A DNA stretch of 64,000 bases from JAPORK01 sp026710285 (lineage in GTDB: Bacteria; Pseudomonadota; Gammaproteobacteria; Pseudomonadales; Endozoicomonadaceae), in contig OZ241746.1 of NCBI GenBank assembly GCA_965201045.1, positions 4,030,001-4,094,000 on the forward strand, written 5' to 3'. This document shows, piece after piece, positions 46,700-54,911 of the stretch. The notes under the pieces are model-generated. The model was not told the origin of the DNA and did not search any database. It was given only the letters and a program-made list of their open reading frames with translations. Made by a program: the position numbers and the translations under genes. The stretch's first letter is position 1. Each line of letters begins with the position of its first letter.

Positions 46700-47027
46700 T
46701 TAAAATTTATCTTAAAGTAATATAACTAATCATAAGGCATTTAATTTTAATAAAAAAAGTTAAATTTTTCCAGGTTGTCAAAGTATATTTATTTAAATAA
46801 TGTATTGAATAGCAGATGTATCAAAACCGGGTGCGATGCACGTCTTAGGGATAAATCTGGCCGTATCCATTTTGTTGGTGTACCGGAGTGCAGGAATAAC
46901 AACGTTGGCGTGTAGGAAAAACCATTGAATCCATGAAATTATGCTTGTTAAGACTGGTCATTCCTGGTATTTACAGTGTATCAGAGACAGCCTTTAGTGA
47001 GTGAATATAAACGACATATAACTAATA
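46700..47027. repeat. Intergenic repeat between type A and type B genes, copy 1
   Basis: After the gene 7 promoter box (46744-46774), the stretch from about 46813 (ATCAAAACCGGGTGCGATGC) to about 47010 recurs at 50974-51560 and 54710-54890. It includes GGAATGCAGGAATAA and CATTCCTGGTATTTACA, an imperfect inverted pair that could form a large hairpin, and ends GTATCAGAGACAGCCTTTAG. No coding potential. It marks the boundary of the A-B duplication unit. Confidence 0.8.
46744..46774 (-). promoter_or_regulatory. Array promoter-like box, zinc-finger gene 7
   Basis: ACCTGGAAAAATTTAAC with TAAAAT exactly 17 bases after TGGAAA, about 45 bases before the ATG. Confidence 0.6.
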
Positions 47028-48563
47028 TTAGGGAGGGGCAACATGTTCTTCCGGATCACTATGCAAATCAGAGACAGGTGCACTGCAGCTTTCATCTTCC
47101 GGCGAGACAGATTGCTGATTTGTTGATGATAAAATATTTTCATTCTCTGATAGGTCAATATTTTCATTTTGTATGGAACTGTCATTTTCGCTTTGCAATG
47201 TTAATTGCCAGTTGTTAAATATTTCGTTCACAAATTGGGTTATTGTTTCCACTTCTTTCAAAGTATCAAGAATTAAACCTTTTTTATCCGGAGGATTTGA
47301 TGAGAGGAGTTTTATGATATGATTAAGCCGATCATATATCATAGAAACTCTGGTGGCATTTTTATTTTTTAGATGGTATAAATCTACACATTTAAACTGC
47401 CAAAACAATACTTTTAGGTTTAAAATATTTTCTTCTATCTTTTTAACAGTACTGACGATGTCGTTATAATTCATATCATTTATAAATTTTTCTATTAGTA
47501 ACAAATTGTTTGTGATAGCAAAAAGATGTTGCGGACAAATAATTATCAACCAGCGAACCCAGTTTTGTATTGCGCATTTATCAGAGATTTTGTTATTTAT
47601 AACACTTTGCGACGGTAGCACCATTTCAAAACCTGGAATCAAATTGCTATTTTGCACGGTTTGGTTCTCCATACAAACTGAGGGATCTGACTGATTTTCT
47701 TCAGATGGAGTGTTTTCAGTTTCGTCTGTAACCGATGAAGTTTGATCATCAGTTGATTGTTTTGTTATCGTTACTTTTAATGGTTTGGGTGTTTTAAGAT
47801 GCTGAAAATGTTGACATTGCAGGCAACTTTTTTTGTGAATTTTCAAAGCTTCAAGGTCTTCAGCCTGCCACCCACAAGGTAAATGATCGAGCAATTTGTG
47901 CTTTTCAAAAACTCTCATGTTTGTGTAGCATTGATTGCAACCAGGATAATCGCATTTATGGAGTTTTCTCCCTTTGATCTGGTGAACCTCTGTCTTATGC
48001 TGAATAAATTGTACTTTGGAATCAAAGGATACCTCGCATATAATGCATGTGAATTGTTCCTTGTTCAAAAAAGAGTTTCTATATTGCTCCATCTCTTCTG
48101 CTGATGTAAAACAATTTCTGTAAACTTCACTTGTGAAAAGTTTTGGATGCTGAGCTTCCACATGAGATTTTAAGTTATGTTCATGTCTAAAACGAAATTT
48201 ACAAATCATGCATATATGTTTTCTTTCGTTTGTATGAGTTCTTTTATGCTTTGTTAATGCTGACAGATAGTGAAAGCATGCATCGCACTGATCACATTCA
48301 AGTGCACGTGTTTTCTGTCCGCTGGTTTTATCGCAATTATGTCTGTTTAAATAGCATTGTTTGGTAAATACCTTCTGGCAAGCACTACATTTATACGGAT
48401 AAAGTATGGTAGCCCACGTTGTTTGCTTGTCTTGTGTGCTATTATTAGTTTTCGTTGATTGTTTCTCGCCGGATATAGCATAAATATCTGATATACTCAG
48501 CATAGTTATACAGAACAACAAGGTCTGGAAAACAATAACAACATATTTCTGTTTTAAAAACAT
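47028..48563 (-). CDS. Exported C2H2 zinc-finger protein 8 (type B)
   Basis: 511 residues; signal peptide MFLKQKYVVIVFQTLLFC to IYA. Fingers: CSAC...RHNC, LECDQC, HICMIC (after HTNERK), a degenerate CX-less block PKLFTSEVYRNCFTSAEEMEQY, then FTCIIC, CX4C finger HKCDYPGC and HLPC...CLQC capping. A Thr/Ser/Glu-rich linker (DDQTSSVTDETENTPSEEN) leads to the helical domain ending IFNNWQLTL. The tail is shorter than in the C-terminal-signature members: NENIDLSENEN and a final HSDPEEHVAPP, so type B has its own ending. It is the best intact reference for the fragment at 51527. Confidence 0.88.
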   Translation of the reverse strand: MFLKQKYVVIVFQTLLFCITMLSISDIYAISGEKQSTKTNNSTQDKQTTWATILYPYKCSACQKVFTKQCYLNRHNCDKTSGQKTRALECDQCDACFHYLSALTKHKRTHTNERKHICMICKFRFRHEHNLKSHVEAQHPKLFTSEVYRNCFTSAEEMEQYRNSFLNKEQFTCIICEVSFDSKVQFIQHKTEVHQIKGRKLHKCDYPGCNQCYTNMRVFEKHKLLDHLPCGWQAEDLEALKIHKKSCLQCQHFQHLKTPKPLKVTITKQSTDDQTSSVTDETENTPSEENQSDPSVCMENQTVQNSNLIPGFEMVLPSQSVINNKISDKCAIQNWVRWLIIICPQHLFAITNNLLLIEKFINDMNYNDIVSTVKKIEENILNLKVLFWQFKCVDLYHLKNKNATRVSMIYDRLNHIIKLLSSNPPDKKGLILDTLKEVETITQFVNEIFNNWQLTLQSENDSSIQNENIDLSENENILSSTNQQSVSPEDESCSAPVSDLHSDPEEHVAPP

Positions 48564-48606
48564 TTAAAATTTATCTCTTACAACACTGTAAATCACAAAG
48601 AATGTG

Positions 48607-48637
48607 ATTTTAATAAAGAAAATTAAATTTTACCAGT
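48607..48637 (-). promoter_or_regulatory. Array promoter-like box, zinc-finger gene 8
   Basis: CTGGTAAAATTTAATT with TAAAAT 17 bases after TGGTAA: the TGGTAA variant shared by genes 8, 11, 12 and 13 (type B). Confidence 0.6.
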
Positions 48638-48703
48638 TTATTAGCCCGATTTATTACAATCTGATGTCTAATAACAGATAATACAAATTTCATACGACAG
48701 ATA

Positions 48704-50854
48704 CTATTTAGGATTTAATAGTATGTCTCTGTCTATTTGCTGGAACAGAGGTAAATCATGGAGAGTTTCAATATAATCCCCCTGCAAAAAGCTATTAAGA
48801 TCAGAGGTGAGTGAGTTGAAGTCTTGAATTTCAGAAAAGAAGAAATCTTCATCTGTTAATGGAAAAATAGGTAAGTCAATATCTTCATTCTCTGATAAGC
48901 CAACATTTTCGTGTTGTGTTGCACTGTAATTTTCAGTATCTTCATTCTCTGATAAGCCAACATTTTCGTGTTGTGTTGCACTGTAATTTTCAGTATTTTC
49001 ATTCTCTGATAAGTCAACATTTTCGTGTTGTATTGCACTGTAATTTCCAGTATTTTCATTCTCTGATAAGTCAACATTTTCGTGTTGTATTGCACTGTAA
49101 TTTTCAGTATTTTCATTCTCTGATAAGCCAACATTTTCATGTTGTGTTGCACTGTGATTTTTGCTCTGCAATGCGGACCTCCAGTCTGCAAATATTTCGT
49201 TCATAGTTTTAGTGATTTGTTCTGTTTTTTGCAGGATATAAGTAGTTGAGTATTTTTTATCAAAAAAATCTTTCATAATGAAGCATTCAATCTCTTTGAG
49301 TGTATTACACATCATGTCAATTTTGGCGGTATTTCTATTTTCTGTACAGGATGAATCTATAAACTTAAATTTTGAGAAACATTTGTTTAAATCTGAAATA
49401 GTTGTCGTTACAATGACAAAAGTACTGGCAGCGTCTTGATAATTAGCATTATCTATAAAATTTTTTATTATTGATAAATTGTCTGTTATAGCAGAAATAA
49501 GTTTTGGACAAGAAACTATCAACCAGGAAATCCAATTGTCTGATTCAGGTTCATCTGGGGAGTGATTATTTTCAATATTTTGTGATGACAGCATTATTTC
49601 AATAGGTGTATTTAGATCATTATTTTGTACAAGTTGTTTTGCTATACCGGTTGACTCATTTTCTTCAGGTTGAGTATTGTCAGCTTTGTCCTTAGCAGAT
49701 AAAATTTGATCATCAGTTAATGGTTTTGCTTTTATGGTTTTTAATTTTTTAGATTCTGCAAAATCTTGACATTGCTGACAATTTTGTTTATGAGCCTTTA
49801 TACCAGCATAGGTTTTAAACTCCTTTCCACAGGGCAGGTGTTTGAGATTCTTATGTCTGTTGAGACTGTTTCTATCTATATAGACTTCATTGCAACCAGG
49901 ATGATCACATGTATAGATGACCTTACTCGAGAGCTGCTGGTGCTCATGCATCTGATGTTGAATTAATTGTGCTTCATGTTGAAAGGATTTATCGCATTTA
50001 TTGCATTTAAATGATTTTATAATTTTATTATCAGGTAATTGTTTTGCTTTTTTTATAGTTGCTAATTGTTCAGGTTTCATAACATTTTGACATTGTTCAC
50101 AGCTCTGTTGATGAACCTTTAAATCAGCATAGTTGCCCATCTCCCTTCCACATGGCAAGTGCTTAAAATGCTTATGTCTGCTGAGATTATGTCGTTTTAT
50201 ATAGGTCTTATTGCAACCAGGATGATCACATGTATAGATGACCTTCTCAGGGGGCTGCTGGTGATTCTGTATCTGATGTTGAATGAATTCTGCTTCATGT
50301 TGAAAGTATTTTGTGCATTTCTTGCATTGAAAAAAATTCTCGTACAAAATAGAGTTTTTATATTGCTCCAGTGCTTCTACTGATTTAAAAACTTCCCCGC
50401 AATCCTTTTCTGTAAATGGTTCTTTGTGAACATTTTTCATATGAGTTTTGAAGTTATTTTTAATTGTAAAGTCAGTATTACAAATCTTGCATACGAAGGG
50501 TTTTTTTTCTTCTGTATCCAAAGTATGCAAAAGTTCATGGGCTGTTAAATCTGATTGTTTGTAAAAACATGTCTTGCACACAGAACATTCAAAGGAAGGC
50601 TTTTGGATCGGTTTGGTGGTTTTTTTACATTTATGTCTGTTTAAGTCATTTTCTTTGGAAAATATTTCATGACAAAAAGTGCATTCATATGACATTTTCT
50701 TTTTTTGTTTATTGGTCTTGATTTTCTGGTTGTTTGATGCAATGTTTTTAGCTTTGCTATTGCCAACACAAAAAACCTCTGATGTTTTAAGTGTAGTAAT
50801 GCAAAGTAACAAAACATGCAAAAAAATAATAAATTTTTTCTTTTTTAAAAACAT
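48704..50854 (-). CDS. Exported C2H2 zinc-finger protein 9 (type A, repeat tail)
   Basis: 716 residues; signal peptide MFLKKKKFIIFLHVLLLC to VFC/VGN. Fingers: CTFC...RHKC (Asn of RHNC replaced), FECSVC, FVCKIC (after DTEEKKP), the degenerate FTEKDCGEVFKSVEALEQY block, and then two copies of the FxC/CX4C/HLPC module, as in gene 7. The helical domain ends IFADWRSAL. The tail is expanded by five 19-residue units (NYSAIQHENVDLSENEN) and ends LPLFQQIDRDILLNPK. Apart from the repeats it aligns with gene 7 throughout. Confidence 0.88.
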   Translation of the reverse strand: MFLKKKKFIIFLHVLLLCITTLKTSEVFCVGNSKAKNIASNNQKIKTNKQKKKMSYECTFCHEIFSKENDLNRHKCKKTTKPIQKPSFECSVCKTCFYKQSDLTAHELLHTLDTEEKKPFVCKICNTDFTIKNNFKTHMKNVHKEPFTEKDCGEVFKSVEALEQYKNSILYENFFQCKKCTKYFQHEAEFIQHQIQNHQQPPEKVIYTCDHPGCNKTYIKRHNLSRHKHFKHLPCGREMGNYADLKVHQQSCEQCQNVMKPEQLATIKKAKQLPDNKIIKSFKCNKCDKSFQHEAQLIQHQMHEHQQLSSKVIYTCDHPGCNEVYIDRNSLNRHKNLKHLPCGKEFKTYAGIKAHKQNCQQCQDFAESKKLKTIKAKPLTDDQILSAKDKADNTQPEENESTGIAKQLVQNNDLNTPIEIMLSSQNIENNHSPDEPESDNWISWLIVSCPKLISAITDNLSIIKNFIDNANYQDAASTFVIVTTTISDLNKCFSKFKFIDSSCTENRNTAKIDMMCNTLKEIECFIMKDFFDKKYSTTYILQKTEQITKTMNEIFADWRSALQSKNHSATQHENVGLSENENTENYSAIQHENVDLSENENTGNYSAIQHENVDLSENENTENYSATQHENVGLSENEDTENYSATQHENVGLSENEDIDLPIFPLTDEDFFFSEIQDFNSLTSDLNSFLQGDYIETLHDLPLFQQIDRDILLNPK
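48879..49163 (-). repeat. 57-base tandem repeat, zinc-finger gene 9 tail
   Basis: Five 57-base units encode 19-residue repeats around QHENVDLSENEN. Units alternate between two sequence versions (QHENVGL with Thr, QHENVDL with Ile), a pattern expected from unequal crossing-over or gene conversion. Confidence 0.92.
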
Positions 50855-50898
50855 CTAAAATTTGTCTCTAAGTACCATTTTTAATCCTAGGAAAGGTG

Positions 50899-50929
50899 AT
50901 TTTAATAAAGAAAGTTAAATGTTTCCAGG
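50899..50929 (-). promoter_or_regulatory. Array promoter-like box, zinc-finger gene 9
   Basis: ACCTGGAAACATTTAAC with TAAAAT 17 bases after TGGAAA, about 45 bases before the ATG. Confidence 0.6.
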
Positions 50930-51010
50930 TAATCAGAGTATATTTTTTGAAATAATATATTAAATAACAGACACATCAAAACCGGGTGCGATGCACGCTT
51001 CAGGGATAAG

Positions 51011-51409
51011 GAATGTGCACAAAATAATTTAGACAAGTTCAGGAATAGTTATGGTTTTGTATGGAAGTTTGCCTTCGACTCCGTTCAGGCACTGTCTTTT
51101 ATACACAAATTCTGGTTCGGAGTTTTTGACTGAATGATAAAAATCCTTGCTTTTAAACTGCTGATGCTGAAATAACCTTACCCGATTCCTGGGAAAACGG
51201 GAAATAACGAAATAACGGCAGACTCAGTAAAAGCTGGTGTATTTAGCAGGAGATAAAATTTTCAGGGTAAAAATTGGGGTTTTAAAAAATGTGACTAAGA
51301 GACAGGTTCAGGCGACGGGTTTGCTTTGGCTAAGCGGAGTTGAAGCCAGAAAAACCATTGTCATTTTATGGATAGATTAGGATTGTACAAATTATTTTGT
51401 GCACGTTCT
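51011..51409. mobile_element. MITE-like element, long copy, inserted in the intergenic repeat
   Basis: The ends GAATGTGCACAAAATAATTT and, on the complement of the right side, GAACGTGCACAAAATAATTT match at 19 of 20 positions. TAAG flanks both sides (51007-51010, 51410-51413) as a likely target duplication. The uninterrupted sister sequence near 54739 reads GGATAAGTCTGGTA with a single TAAG, so it is a true empty site. Internally it shares CCTTCGACTCCG and GTCATTTTATGGA with the 18180 copy but holds about 190 extra bases. No transposase is encoded. Confidence 0.85.
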
Positions 51410-51526
51410 TAAGTCTGGTACAATTCATTTTATTTGTGTGCTGGAATGCAGGAATAATAACGTTGGCGTGTGGGAAACCATTGAACTCATGAAGTGATGC
51501 TTGTGCAGACTCGTCATTCCTGGCGT

Positions 51527-51892
51527 TTACAATGTATCAGAGACAGCCTTTAGTGAGTTGAGATATCCGACATGTTGCTCAGAGAGGGGGGCAACATATT
51601 CTTCCAGATCACCATGCAAATCAGAAGCATATGCACTGCAGCTTTCATCTTCCGGTGCGAGAGATGGCTGATTTATGAATGATAAAATATTTTCACTCTC
51701 TGATAAGTCAATATTTTCATTTTGCATGGAACTGTCATTTTTGCTCTGTAATGTTAATTGCCAGTCGTTAAATATTTCGTTCACAAATTGGATTATTGTT
51801 TCCACTTCTTTTAACATATCAAGAATTAAGCCTTTTTTACCAGGAGGATTTGACGAGAGGGTTGCTCTAATATGATTAAGCCGATCAAAATA
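51527..51892 (-). pseudogene. Truncated type B zinc-finger gene, 3' end only
   Basis: A 120-codon frame matching only the end of type B proteins: LNHIRATLSSNPPGKKGLILD, FVNEIFNDWQLTLQSKNDSS, then SENENIL. The signal peptide, all fingers and the first half of the helical domain are gone. The original stop is altered, so the frame runs 19 codons on past EEYVAPL. It breaks at about 51892 inside the GATCA of the helical domain and is joined there to the back half of an unrelated plus-strand gene. Confidence 0.88.
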
Positions 51893-52185
51893 GTCCACTG
51901 GATCAGTTACAACCAGCGCATTTGTGTGAAGCTACCAATATTGCATTAAGAACCATGCCGGAAGAAAATTTATTGCAGCAAAGCAGGTCCAAATCTGAGC
52001 AAAATGATATTCTGTTCAAATCCACAATTTGTCCAGATGATTTTACAGCTGTTAATCCTGAATTAACATCACAGGCAAGTAGTTATACCGATACTTATTT
52101 TTCTTTTGATCAAAAAATTGAGCAGGATCACCGGTCCGGATTATTTAATGCATTGATAATTATATTTCAACAAGAGGGCGATTGA
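51892..52185 (+). pseudogene. Truncated copy of the 43800 gene, 3' end only
   Basis: Matches roughly the last 97 codons of the 261-residue plus-strand protein, with LCEATNIALRTMPEE, CPDDFTAVNPELTSQASSY and FQQEGD plus stop. It joins the type B fragment at the left. The following ~190 bases to the gene 10 stop also parallel 44586-44785. So the block from the middle of the 43800 gene through gene 7 was the template for the block from here through gene 10. Confidence 0.9.
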
Positions 52186-52378
52186 TAGTGGGTTTACGAT
52201 AAACTGTAAAAAAACCCGTTAATTTATATGTATCATCATTCAGGGTTGAGCTGATATTACGCTTTTAAGTGGTCAGCTCAAATGTAATACAAAATATCCA
52301 AGCTGCTTTTTATTTTTTTAAAATTAACAGTCAGCGTTTTCCTGTGAAGTACTGACTGCGTTTTTTGTATGACAGATA

Positions 52379-54589
52379 TTATTCAGAATTTAATAGTATG
52401 TCTGTGTCTATTTGCTGGAACAGAGATAAATCAGAGCAAATTTCAATATCACACTCCAAAAAGTTATCAAGATCAGAGAGGAGTGAGATGAATTCTTCAC
52501 TTTCAGGAAGGAGGTGGTCTTCATCTCTTACTAAAGAAATAAGTAAGTCAGGACTTTCATTCTCTGATAAGCCAGCACTTTCATATTGTATTGCACTGTG
52601 ATTTTCAATATCTTCATTCTCTGATATGACAACACTTTCAGGTTGTATTGCACTGTGATTTTTGCTCTGCAATGCTAACTGCCAGTCTGCAAATATTTCG
52701 TACATAGCTTTAGTGATTTCTTCTGTTTTTTGCAGGATATAACTCATTGAGCATTTTTGATCAATAAAACTGTTCAGGGTTAAGTGTTCAATACATCTGA
52801 ATGCATTACACATTATATCAATTTTGGCGGTATTTTTATTTTTTGTACAGGATGAATCTATAAGCTTAAATTTTGAAAAAAATTTGTTTAAGTTTGAAAT
52901 AATTGTCTTTGCAGTGGCAAAAGTACTGGCAGCATCTTGATAATTATGATTATCTACAAAATTTTTTATTATTGATAAATTGTTTGTTATAGTAGAAATA
53001 AGTTTTGGACAAGAAACTATCAACCAGGAAACATAATTGTCTGATTCAGATTCATCAGGGGAGTGATTATTTTCAATACTTTGTGATGACAGCATTATTT
53101 CAATAGTCGTATTTAGATCATTATTTTGTATAAGTTGTTTTGCCAGACCATTTGGCTCATTTTCTTCAGGTTGAGTATTGTCAGCTTTGTCCTTAGCAGA
53201 TAAAATTTTATCATCAGTTAATTGTGTTGCTTTTATAGTTTTTAATTTTTTAGATTCTGCAAAATTTTGACATTGATGACAATGCCGTCTATGAACCGCT
53301 AAACCAGAATAGTCTTTAAACTCCGCTCCACAGGGCAGGTGCTTGAGACTCTTATGTCTGCAGAGATCTCTTCTCTCTATATAGACCTTATTGCAACCGG
53401 GATGATCACATTTATAGATGACCTTACTCGAGGGCTGCTGGTGCTCCTGTATCTGATGTTGAATTAATTGTACTTGACCTTGAAAGGATTTTTTGCATTG
53501 ATCGCATTGAAATGCCTTTGTAATTTTATTATCAGGTAATTGTTTTGCTTTTATAGTTGCACAGGGCAGGTGCTTGAGATTCTTATGCCTGTTGAGATAT
53601 TTTCTCTCTATATAGACCTTATTGCAACCAGGATGATCACATTTATAGATGACCTTACTCGGGGGTTGCTGGTGTTCCTGTATCTGATGTTGAATTAATT
53701 GTGCTTCATACTGAAAGAGTTTTTTGCATTGATCGCATTGAAATGATTTTGTAATTTTATTATCAGGTAATTGTTTTGCTTTTATAGTTGCTAATTTTTT
53801 AGTTTTCATAACATTTTGACATTGTTCACAGCTCTGTTGATGAACCTTTAGATCAGCACAGTTCAACACCTCCTCTCCACATGGCAAGTGCTTAAGATTC
53901 TTATGTCTCCAGAGATTACGTTGTTCCATATAGGTCTTATTGCAACCAGGGTGATCACACATATAGATGACCTTCTTAGTGGTTTGCTGGTGTTCCTGTA
54001 TCTGATGTTGAATGAGTTGTGCTTCATGTTGAAAGTATTCTGTGCATTTCTTGCATTTGAATAATTGATCGTACAAAATGGAGTTTTTATATTGCTCCAG
54101 TGCTTCTACTGATTGAAAAGCTTCCCCGCAACCCTTTTCTGTAAATGGTTCTTTGTGAATATTTATCATATGAGTCTTGAAGTTGTTTTTACGTTTAAAA
54201 TCAGCATTACAAATCTTGCATACGAAGGGTTTTTCTTCTTCTGTATCCAAAGTATGCGAAAGTTCATGGGTTGTTAAATCTGATTGTTTGTGAAAACATG
54301 CCTTGCACACAGAACATTCAAAGGAAGGCTTTTGGATCGGTTCGGTGGTTTTTCTACATTTATGTCTGTTTAAGTCATTTTCTTTGGAAAATATTTCATA
54401 ACAAAAAGTGCATTCGTATAACATTTTCTTTTTTTGTTCATTGGTCTTGATTTTCTGGTTGTTTGATGAACTGTTTTTAGTTTTAGCTTCGCTATCGCCA
54501 ACACAAAAAACCTCTGATGTCTTAAGTGTAGTAATGCAAAGTAACAAAATATGCAAAAAAACAACAAATTTTTTCTTTTTTAAAAACAT
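52379..54589 (-). CDS. Exported C2H2 zinc-finger protein 10 (type A, three modules)
   Basis: 736 residues, the largest member; signal peptide MFLKKKKFVVFLHILLLC. The N-terminal fingers CTFC...RHKC, FECSVC and FVCKIC and the degenerate FTEKGCGEAFQSVEALEQY block match gene 9. The FxC/CX4C/HLPC module is present three times instead of two. The middle module's capping finger stops after HLPC and runs directly into ATIKAKQLPDNKI, the linker of the following copy. This exposes an in-frame unequal exchange. The helical domain ends IFADWQLAL. Two QPESVVISENED-like repeats precede the LSLFQQIDTDILLNSE ending. Confidence 0.88.
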   Translation of the reverse strand: MFLKKKKFVVFLHILLLCITTLKTSEVFCVGDSEAKTKNSSSNNQKIKTNEQKKKMLYECTFCYEIFSKENDLNRHKCRKTTEPIQKPSFECSVCKACFHKQSDLTTHELSHTLDTEEEKPFVCKICNADFKRKNNFKTHMINIHKEPFTEKGCGEAFQSVEALEQYKNSILYDQLFKCKKCTEYFQHEAQLIQHQIQEHQQTTKKVIYMCDHPGCNKTYMEQRNLWRHKNLKHLPCGEEVLNCADLKVHQQSCEQCQNVMKTKKLATIKAKQLPDNKITKSFQCDQCKKLFQYEAQLIQHQIQEHQQPPSKVIYKCDHPGCNKVYIERKYLNRHKNLKHLPCATIKAKQLPDNKITKAFQCDQCKKSFQGQVQLIQHQIQEHQQPSSKVIYKCDHPGCNKVYIERRDLCRHKSLKHLPCGAEFKDYSGLAVHRRHCHQCQNFAESKKLKTIKATQLTDDKILSAKDKADNTQPEENEPNGLAKQLIQNNDLNTTIEIMLSSQSIENNHSPDESESDNYVSWLIVSCPKLISTITNNLSIIKNFVDNHNYQDAASTFATAKTIISNLNKFFSKFKLIDSSCTKNKNTAKIDIMCNAFRCIEHLTLNSFIDQKCSMSYILQKTEEITKAMYEIFADWQLALQSKNHSAIQPESVVISENEDIENHSAIQYESAGLSENESPDLLISLVRDEDHLLPESEEFISLLSDLDNFLECDIEICSDLSLFQQIDTDILLNSE
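53440..53800 (-). repeat. Duplicated finger-module DNA in zinc-finger gene 10
   Basis: Blocks with TTTTATTATCAGGTAATTG and GTATCTGATGTTGAATTAAT recur at a period of about 240 bases, covering the second and third finger modules. Near-identity between them shows that the third module is young. Confidence 0.8.
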
Positions 54590-54911
54590 CTAAAACTCTT
54601 CTCAAAGTAGTATATTTAATTCTAGGGAAGGTAATTTTAATAAAGAAACTCAAATGTTTCCAGGTAGTCAAAGTATATTTTTTGAAATGATGTATTAAAA
54701 TAGAAGACGCATCAAAACCGGGGGTAATACACGCTTCAGGGATAAGTCTGGTAAAATTCATTTTATTTTTGCACTGGAATGCAGGAATAAAAACGTTGGC
54801 GTATGGAAACCATTAAACCCATGAAATTATGCTTGTGCAGACCCGTCATTCCTGGCATTTACAATGTATCAGAGACAGCCTTTAGTGAGTGGAGGTAGCC
54901 GACATGTTGGC
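54590..54911. repeat. Intergenic repeat between type A and type B genes, copy 3
   Basis: Gene 10 promoter box (54634-54664), followed by the uninterrupted version of the A-B intergenic repeat (about 54710-54890). It includes GGAATGCAGGAATAA, CATTCCTGGCATTTACA and GTATCAGAGACAGCCTTTAG. This copy is the empty site that reveals the MITE insertion in copy 2. The small minus-strand frame running through it is leader sequence, not a gene. Confidence 0.8.
54634..54664 (-). promoter_or_regulatory. Array promoter-like box, zinc-finger gene 10
   Basis: ACCTGGAAACATTTGAG with TAAAAT 17 bases after TGGAAA; same CATTT variant as gene 9, its closest relative. Confidence 0.6.

Larger units (their letters stand above)
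50855..51526. other. Long intergenic region with promoter box, repeat copy 2 and inserted MITE
   Basis: From the gene 9 side it holds the array promoter box (50899-50929), then intergenic repeat copy 2 from about 50974. That copy is cut at 51010 by the MITE-like element and resumes at 51410, running to about 51560 inside the truncated type B frame. There is no other coding sequence. A small ATG-less stretch inside the element is unsupported. Confidence 0.8.

Noticed and set aside
48879..49163. CRISPR-like array
   Set aside because: Units are contiguous, in frame and encode a repeated peptide; there are no unique spacers and no cas genes.
48916..49206. Plus-strand frame of about 96 codons with repeats opposite gene 9
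   Set aside because: It is the antisense reading of the 57-base tandem repeats of the real minus-strand gene. Similar shadows lie opposite the repeats at 38748-38963 and 59620-59914.
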